Made by a program: the position numbers and the translations under genes. Shown one piece after another: positions 6,915 to 11,746 of a DNA stretch of 11,746 nucleotides. The DNA is from WTAW01 sp050124775 (GTDB lineage Bacteria > Acidobacteriota > Aminicenantia > Aminicenantales > Aminicenantaceae): assembly GCA_050124775.1 (NCBI GenBank), contig JASFEP010000106.1, positions 1 through 11,746 of the forward strand, read 5' to 3'. The notes beneath the pieces are model-generated. The model was not told where the DNA came from, made no database searches, and saw nothing but the letters and a program-made list of their open reading frames with translations. Positions within the stretch are counted from its first letter, which is position 1, and every line of letters begins with the position of its first letter.

Positions 6915-8402
6915 CTATGTATCGATGGGGTTTGTGAAATCCAATGGCAGAATAATCGTGAATTTCGATCCTTTTCCCACCTCGCTCTCTGCCTTTATCT
7001 CGCCGTCATGATTTTTTATGATCTTGTAGCTGATCGACAAGCCCAGTCCGGTCCCCACGCCGACCCCCTTTGTCGTGAATCCTGGATCGAAGACTCTGTT
7101 GATATCTTCCTTCGGAATACCCATACCGTCGTCCGCAATGGATATATACACGGAATTGTCTTTTTGATAAGTCGTGATGGTGATCCTTCCTTCGCTCTCA
7201 ATGGCTTGTATGCTGTTGATGAGCAGGTTCAAGAATACTTGATTCAACTGGCGAGGATAGCAGGTGATAGGTGGGATCTTGCCGTAATTTTTTTCCACTT
7301 TTGTTTTATCTTTCAGTTGATGCTGGACAAGAACCAACGTGTCTTCGATCCCTTCGTGAATATCCGCTTTTTTGAGTTCGGCCTCATCCAGATGCACAAA
7401 GCTCCGTAATCGCTTGACGATATTTATGACGCGATCCATCCCGGATTGAATGACCTTTTCGGATTCATCGATGGCTCTGAATATACGATCGATATCGTCC
7501 TGTCTTGTTTGATCTCCGGGAGAAGCCGATTCTACGAGTACTTTGAGTTTCTCTGCGGCTCTAAAGAGTGTTTGGCTCATACTGTTCACTGCGCCCATAG
7601 GAGTGTTGATCTCGTGGGCAACACCGGCTATCAAGTGACCCAAAGCGGCCATCTTTTCGGATTGGACGAGCTGTGCCTGTGTCCTCCTCAAGTTGCGGTT
7701 CAGTTCTTCCAGTTCGTCCGCCTTTTGCGCGATGGCTTGTTTGAGTGCTGTCTGTTTTTGACGGGATCGATACATCAGGTATCGGCTGAGGTATATGATG
7801 ATCGTGACCGCCGTGCAGACGAGTGTCGCCAAGGTCAACAACACAAAATGAGCGATGACCGGACCGAGGGATTCGTCATCGAACATAGGGGGAATGAATC
7901 GGATGGATAAATAAAAAAGAAGCATAGTCCCTAATCCCAGGAGAAAAACCTGCCATGGGCGGTAGGGGACAACGCCCACTCCCACGAGCATCACAAGGAT
8001 CAAATATCCCGGGGTTAGAGATACATCTCTTTTTAAAACATCATCGGAGATGATCCCCAGACAGACAACCAGAAGAATAAGAGATATGATTGCCCGGGAA
8101 TATTGAGGTTTTATGGTTATTCTCGACAAAGCCAAAAGCGCCAAGCCCAGGAGGAATATCACCAATTTATCGGAGATGGAATATTCTGCTCCTCCTTTGT
8201 GGAACAGTGCGATTTCTTTTTCAGTCAGCAGAACAAAGATGATGAAATGAATGGCCGGAGTGGCAATTCCGATGATGCCGACATTCCGCAAACCAATGCG
8301 GCACAAGCGGGCGAGATAATCACGGAATCCCCGATCTTTTTCGAATTTGTCGACAAAGATGTAGCGATGGTGTGCTGCTTCCGGCTTTTTTAGCCTAAGC
8401 AT
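6915..8402 (-). CDS. Membrane sensor histidine kinase, orphan
   Basis: This 495-residue kinase has about six membrane helices in residues 42-206 (near 42-60, 78-94, 102-120, 132-147, 151-168 and 183-206), a basic amphipathic linker and a coiled coil at about 210-250. The dimerisation domain carries the phospho-acceptor H263 in GVAHEINTPMG. The ATPase domain follows with the N box at 387-400 (N396), G1 box DDGMGIP at 424-430, F box FDPGFTTK at about 438-445 and G2 box GTGLGLS at 450-456. All motifs needed for autophosphorylation are intact. No PAS or HAMP domain is evident, and the membrane part is the likely sensor. No response regulator is adjacent. A GAGGGGAG ribosome binding site stands 6 nt before the ATG, and a consensus promoter lies about 40-65 bp upstream. 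It is the first gene of the probable kinase, binding-protein, amidohydrolase unit. The signal is unknown. Confidence 0.94.
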   Translation of the reverse strand: MLRLKKPEAAHHRYIFVDKFEKDRGFRDYLARLCRIGLRNVGIIGIATPAIHFIIFVLLTEKEIALFHKGGAEYSISDKLVIFLLGLALLALSRITIKPQYSRAIISLILLVVCLGIISDDVLKRDVSLTPGYLILVMLVGVGVVPYRPWQVFLLGLGTMLLFYLSIRFIPPMFDDESLGPVIAHFVLLTLATLVCTAVTIIIYLSRYLMYRSRQKQTALKQAIAQKADELEELNRNLRRTQAQLVQSEKMAALGHLIAGVAHEINTPMGAVNSMSQTLFRAAEKLKVLVESASPGDQTRQDDIDRIFRAIDESEKVIQSGMDRVINIVKRLRSFVHLDEAELKKADIHEGIEDTLVLVQHQLKDKTKVEKNYGKIPPITCYPRQLNQVFLNLLINSIQAIESEGRITITTYQKDNSVYISIADDGMGIPKEDINRVFDPGFTTKGVGVGTGLGLSISYKIIKNHDGEIKAESEVGKGSKFTIILPLDFTNPIDT

Positions 8403-8438
8403 GTGAATCTCCCCTCATCCGCCGCCCTTGTCGACGGG

Positions 8439-8467
8439 ATTATATCAGAGGCGAAAACATGTGTCAA
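8439..8467 (-). promoter_or_regulatory. Perfect sigma-70 promoter for the kinase operon
   Basis: On the minus strand, TTGACA (8467-8462) and TATAAT (8444-8439) match both consensus hexamers at all 12 positions with the optimal 17-bp spacer. Transcription would begin near 8432, giving a leader of about 30 nt that contains the kinase ribosome binding site. The promoter lies roughly 15-35 bp outside repeat copy 2 and reads away from it. Confidence 0.88.
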
Positions 8468-8502
8468 AACTCTGTACTCGTTCATATGATTAGTGTCGCC
8501 AG

Positions 8503-8652
8503 AGTGTCCTCATCGGTGCTTCGAAAACATGCTTAGTTTCCCCAAAGAGGAAACTTCGTTCGGACGTGGGAGCTCCCCTCACATTCCCATCCGGGTTATG
8601 TGCCACGCCCTTTCCCTTCTCGCGGTTTTCTCCACCACACAATGAGGACGCT
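8503..8652. repeat. MITE-like inverted-repeat element, copy 2 (150-bp core)
   Basis: The core begins with AGTGTCCTCATCG (8503-8515) and ends with CAATGAGGACGCT (8640-8652). These pair as inverted repeats apart from two mismatches. Both ends match copy 1 closely in the same orientation, but the interior is about 50 bp shorter and diverged. It holds a 7-bp hairpin, AGTTTCC/GGAAACT at 8535-8555, and the palindrome GGGAGCTCCC at 8568-8577. Outside the right core, the reverse complement CATGAATTCACATCG...GATAAG resembles the left flank of copy 1, suggesting full terminal repeats of roughly 35 bp. No coding capacity. Probably a non-autonomous element or a dispersed structured repeat. Confidence 0.75.
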
Positions 8653-8715
8653 TATCAACACGATGTGAATTCATGTTTTCACGCTCTGGGTATATTTACA
8701 CATAAATAAAATTTT

Positions 8716-8745
8716 TTGATTTAGGGCACACAAATTTGATATTTT
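8716..8745 (+). promoter_or_regulatory. Weak candidate promoter for the radical SAM genes
   Basis: TTGATT (8716-8721) and TATTTT (8740-8745) lie 18 bp apart in an AT-rich stretch directly before the aminomutase-like gene. Each hexamer matches the sigma-70 consensus at four of six positions. Use of this site would give a very short leader of about seven bases, so another nearby start is quite possible. Confidence 0.3.
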
Positions 8746-8758
8746 AATACTAAGGACA

Positions 8759-10678
8759 ATGCCAAAAAAAACGAATAAAAGCGAGAAAAACCCAGTAAGC
8801 CCGATCCGCACAAAGATCATCGACGATGTTTTTACAGATTCGGTAGAGATGGTCAAGCCTCGATTCGAGGTCAACTACGAAGCCTATCTTCAGCGGCTCT
8901 GGGAGGCCAATCCAGATATTTGTGTGCGTCTTAAACGTGCCAGGACTCTGGAGGATGCGCGTAAATCTCTTTACACTTACCTGGAGAAAGCAGAGCGTAA
9001 GGTCTTTGATGTAGACAATGACTTCCATATCCTGGAGAAGGCGACTGTCCGGGAGTGCATCAGGGTCTTTAAAAGCATTATCGGTCCGGTCAACGAATAC
9101 AGAACCGGAACATCGGCACTGGATAACCTGTGGAAGCTGGCACGCAAACAGCAGGATGAGCTCGCTCAAGAAGTCTCTGTGGGTTTTCTGATGGAATTCA
9201 TAAACCTGTTCAGGGGCGTGGCCGGAAAGTCCAACATTTATTTTGAGTCGGAGGAGGCACGCAAGGGAATCCCCGATTTTCTGAAGCTCGAGGGAAAAGA
9301 AGCGGCGGCTGCCCGAATGGAGATTCTCGATGACATTGGATCGACCATACAGAAGTATTTCAAGAAGTATCCCTCAGGACTTGAGTCCGATGTCATCAAA
9401 TGGAGAAGAGAGAACCGAGAACGCATCCTGAATTATTTTAAGGCGAACAAAAGTGACTGGCAGGACTACCGCTGGCATATCCGTCATGTGATCCGGAGTG
9501 CGGCTCCTCTGCTCGACCTCATCGAGCTGACGGTCGAACAGAAAGCCGCCATCACCAAGGCTACGAAAAACCGGATCCCTTTCGGCATCACTCCGTATTA
9601 TCTCAGTTTGATGGACCGGATGTTATCCATCGGATATGACCACGCGGTGCGGGCACAGGTGATTCCCCCTCCCGAATATGTGGATCTCATGGCCGAACAT
9701 CGTCGCGACCGCGGAATGATCTTCGATTTTATGGGAGAGCACGATACGTCACCTGTAGAAACTGTGACAAGGCGCTACCCGGGGATCGCCATCCTCAAAC
9801 CTTTTAACACCTGTTCCCAGATCTGCGTGTACTGCCAGCGAAACTGGGAGATCGATGAAGTTTTGGACCCCAAAGCTACCGTCGGCCGAAAGATGATCCA
9901 AGAGGCCGTCGATTGGCTCAAGGATCACCCTTCCATTGGGGACATCCTGATCACCGGTGGAGACCCCGGCATCATGAAGGATGAACAGCTCGAATGGTTG
10001 TTCGGCACTCTGGCCGAGATCGATCACATCTACCGCATTCGATTCGGTACGAGAACTCCCGTAGTTTTGCCGATGCGTTGGACAGACAGCCTTGTAAAAA
10101 TATTATCGCGTTTTCATGTGCCAGCGAAGCGGGAAGTGGCCATCGTCACTCATTTCGAACATTCTTACGAGATCACTCCGGATGCGAAGGATGCCGTGCA
10201 AAAGATCAAACGTACGGGAATGAATATCTACAATCAGGAGGTCTTTACGATCGAAAATTCCAGACGATTCGAATCTGCCAAACTCCGGAAAGACCTGCGA
10301 ATGATCGGTGTGGATCCCTATTATACTTTTAATATGAAGGGCAAAGAGGAAACCCGCCGCTACATGGTCCCGATCGCGCGGATCCTGCAGGAGCGGAAGG
10401 AGGAGGCACGTCTCCTTCCCGGTCTTGACCGTACGGACGAGCCGGTCTTCAATGTCCCTAAATTGGGGAAGAATCACCTCCGGGCCTGGCAAGACCACAG
10501 GATGGTTATGGTCCTTCCCGATGGGTCGAGGGTGTATGAGTTTCATCCCTGGGAAAAGAACATACGTCCCATTCCTCCGTACAATTATATCGATGTCCCC
10601 ATCTACGATTATCTAGAGGAGCTGGCTGCCCGGGGAGAAAAGATCCGCGATTACCGGACTATTTGGTTTTACTATTAA
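8759..10678 (+). CDS. Lysine-2,3-aminomutase-like (KamA family) radical SAM protein with long N-terminal extension
   Basis: This 639-residue protein is much longer than the roughly 420 residues of classical lysine 2,3-aminomutase. Residues 1 to about 260 are a charged, mostly helical extension I do not recognise. The KamA-like core follows: SPVETVTRRYP (331-341), the 4Fe-4S motif C352-x3-C356-x2-C359, the SAM-binding ITGGDP (398-403) and GTRTPVVLP (430-438). The C-terminal part keeps one lysine, K571, where the PLP lysine of aminomutases would fall, but in VPKLGK rather than the usual glycine-rich motif. By eye alignment, the two aspartates that bind the lysine side chain in the clostridial enzyme become S501 and K527. 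It may therefore be a PLP-dependent aminomutase for another amino acid, or not an aminomutase at all. AAGGA lies unusually close (2 nt) to this ATG. The next gene begins 14 nt after the stop, suggesting an operon. Confidence 0.88.
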   Translation: MPKKTNKSEKNPVSPIRTKIIDDVFTDSVEMVKPRFEVNYEAYLQRLWEANPDICVRLKRARTLEDARKSLYTYLEKAERKVFDVDNDFHILEKATVRECIRVFKSIIGPVNEYRTGTSALDNLWKLARKQQDELAQEVSVGFLMEFINLFRGVAGKSNIYFESEEARKGIPDFLKLEGKEAAAARMEILDDIGSTIQKYFKKYPSGLESDVIKWRRENRERILNYFKANKSDWQDYRWHIRHVIRSAAPLLDLIELTVEQKAAITKATKNRIPFGITPYYLSLMDRMLSIGYDHAVRAQVIPPPEYVDLMAEHRRDRGMIFDFMGEHDTSPVETVTRRYPGIAILKPFNTCSQICVYCQRNWEIDEVLDPKATVGRKMIQEAVDWLKDHPSIGDILITGGDPGIMKDEQLEWLFGTLAEIDHIYRIRFGTRTPVVLPMRWTDSLVKILSRFHVPAKREVAIVTHFEHSYEITPDAKDAVQKIKRTGMNIYNQEVFTIENSRRFESAKLRKDLRMIGVDPYYTFNMKGKEETRRYMVPIARILQERKEEARLLPGLDRTDEPVFNVPKLGKNHLRAWQDHRMVMVLPDGSRVYEFHPWEKNIRPIPPYNYIDVPIYDYLEELAARGEKIRDYRTIWFYY

Positions 10679-10692
10679 AATTTAGGCCAATC

Positions 10693-11746
10693 ATGAAGTG
10701 TTTGCTCATATGTCCGCGTTTTATCTTTCAATCATTCTGGAACTACCGCAAAACTTGCGAACTCTTAGGCGCAAGCTATCCGGCTGCGCCTCTAGGAATG
10801 GCAACAGTTGCCGCCCTATTGCCTGAATCATGGGATCTAAAATTTATTGACTGTAATGTGGAAGAACTCAAGGAAGACGACATCAAATGGGCCGACATCA
10901 TATTCACAGGGGGAATGATCTCGCAACAGATTGAGCATGTGAGACTTCTTGAAGAAATCAAAGCCTATAACAAAATACACGTTGTCGGTGGTCCTGATCC
11001 CACTTCAAGTCCGCATATTTATGACAAAGCCGATCACTTAGTTTTGGGAGAAGCAGAGATCACCTTGCCCCAATTCCTCAAAGAATTTTCCGAAGGAAAA
11101 GCCAAACACATCTATTCACCGGGGGACGCTAAAGCCGATATTTCTCTATCTCCTATGCCGAGATTCGATTTAATCAAGTTTGACCGCTATCTACATGTAG
11201 GCATCCAATTTTCCAGGGGATGTCCTTTTAATTGTGAATTTTGCGATATCATCGAGTTATTTGGCAGGATCCCTCGAGTTAAAAAGCCTGAACAAATCAT
11301 TCGTGAAATTCAATGCCTCTATGACCTCGGTTATCGCGGTCATATTGATATCGTAGATGATAATTTTGTGTCCAATAAAAAAGCGGCAAAGCGTTTGCTT
11401 ACGCAAATGGCGGAGTGGCAAAAAAATCACAATTGGCCTTACGAGTTCAGTATCGAGGCATCGATCAACCTTGCAGATGATGAAGAACTCTTGAATCTGA
11501 TGCAGGAAGTTGGCTTCAGCAGCTGCTTCGTCGGCATAGAGACCCCGGATGAAGCGGTATTACTTGCCACACAAAAAAAGGTGAATGTCGGTCGGTCCAT
11601 CCCTGAAAGCATTCACAGGATCTATCGACATGGGATGATCGTAAATGCCGGATATATTGTCGGGTTCGATGAAGAAAAGGACAATGTGGCAGGGAAAATC
11701 TTGGATTGTATAGAGAAAACATTTGTTCCTGCAAATATGGTGGGGT
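10693..11746 (+). CDS. B12-binding-type radical SAM protein, 3' end outside the window
   Basis: An open frame of 351 codons from the ATG at 10693 continues to the window edge without a stop. Residues 1 to about 150 resemble the Rossmann-type cobalamin-binding domain of class B radical SAM enzymes: MKCLLICPRF, the P-A-A-P-L-G-M-A-T-V-A-A-L segment (30-42), IIFTGGMISQQ (69-79), VVGGPDPTS (97-105) and LVLGEAE (116-122). The radical SAM domain follows with FSRGCPFNCEFC, cysteines C177, C181 and C184 binding the cluster, and later DIVDDNF (199-205) and FVGIETPDEA (279-288). Such proteins often methylate or rearrange unactivated carbons in lipids, pigments or natural products. The layout suits the DUF4070-containing subgroup, whose C-terminal domain would lie past the edge. 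It follows the aminomutase-like gene by 14 nt, with only a weak AGG before the ATG, so translation may be coupled. Substrate unknown. Confidence 0.9.
   Translation, partial: MKCLLICPRFIFQSFWNYRKTCELLGASYPAAPLGMATVAALLPESWDLKFIDCNVEELKEDDIKWADIIFTGGMISQQIEHVRLLEEIKAYNKIHVVGGPDPTSSPHIYDKADHLVLGEAEITLPQFLKEFSEGKAKHIYSPGDAKADISLSPMPRFDLIKFDRYLHVGIQFSRGCPFNCEFCDIIELFGRIPRVKKPEQIIREIQCLYDLGYRGHIDIVDDNFVSNKKAAKRLLTQMAEWQKNHNWPYEFSIEASINLADDEELLNLMQEVGFSSCFVGIETPDEAVLLATQKKVNVGRSIPESIHRIYRHGMIVNAGYIVGFDEEKDNVAGKILDCIEKTFVPANMVG

Larger units (their letters stand above)
8403..8758. other. Gene-free divergent intergenic region with repeat copy 2
   Basis: This 356-bp stretch separates the kinase gene (leftward) from the aminomutase-like gene (rightward). 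From left to right it holds the kinase leader and consensus promoter (to 8467), repeat copy 2 (about 8483-8676) and an AT-rich segment (8690-8758) that should contain the rightward promoter. No convincing small gene is seen. Confidence 0.7.

Noticed and set aside
7446..7910. Open frame of 154 codons opposite the histidine kinase gene
   Set aside because: Overlaps the conserved kinase core on the other strand; its composition is that of a shadow frame.
1832..8652. The two repeat copies as ends of one composite transposon spanning 1832-8652
   Set aside because: The copies are short and have no transposase, the genes between look like ordinary chromosomal genes on both strands, and no target duplication is visible at the outer ends.
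8671..8874. Leftward 67-codon frame across the start of the aminomutase-like gene
   Set aside because: It lies antisense to the gene start and the AT-rich promoter stretch, with no family signature.
10103..10546. Open frame of 147 codons opposite the aminomutase-like gene
   Set aside because: Antisense shadow of a confidently identified radical SAM gene, with no domain of its own.

Overview
This is a bacterial chromosomal window with moderate GC content. It holds eight protein-coding genes: six look complete, the first may be cut at its 5' end, and the last runs off the 3' end. Strong AGGAG-type ribosome binding sites, one textbook sigma-70 promoter, lipoprotein/Tat export signals and LuxR/histidine-kinase regulators show a bacterium. 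No rRNA, ribosomal protein or other taxon marker is present. The mix of orphan sensors, exported hydrolases and multiple radical SAM enzymes would suit a free-living heterotroph, possibly an uncultured lineage, but the phylum cannot be read from the sequence.

Layout. (1) 13-729 (+) encodes a six-helix membrane protein of unknown function, facing a convergent gene, 781-1743 (-), for a seven-helix membrane protein with a C-terminal LuxR DNA-binding domain. (2) A 500-bp gene-free stretch, 1744-2243, carries a roughly 200-bp inverted-repeat element (copy 1). (3) 2244-3578 (+) encodes an exported or membrane-anchored M28 zinc peptidase, convergent with the next block. (4) 8402-3638 (-) is a likely transcription unit in the order sensor histidine kinase, family 5 ABC substrate-binding lipoprotein, exported amidohydrolase. 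It is driven by a perfect TTGACA-17-TATAAT promoter at 8439-8467. (5) Another gene-free stretch, 8403-8758, carries the second copy of the inverted-repeat element. (6) 8759-10678 (+) encodes a long lysine-2,3-aminomutase-like radical SAM protein, followed 14 nt later by a B12-binding-type radical SAM protein that continues past the window edge.

How the genes may work together (inference). The kinase, solute-binding protein, exported amidohydrolase and convergent M28 peptidase fit a sense, cleave and capture module for peptides or amide-containing small molecules. No ABC permease or ATPase and no response regulator is present, so partners must lie elsewhere. The aminomutase-like and B12 radical SAM pair looks like the start of a separate biosynthetic operon. 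The most unusual items are the two related inverted-repeat elements, each sitting in a divergent promoter region, and the aminomutase homologue: it keeps the radical SAM cysteines but appears to have lost the residues that define lysine as substrate and has an altered PLP-lysine context.
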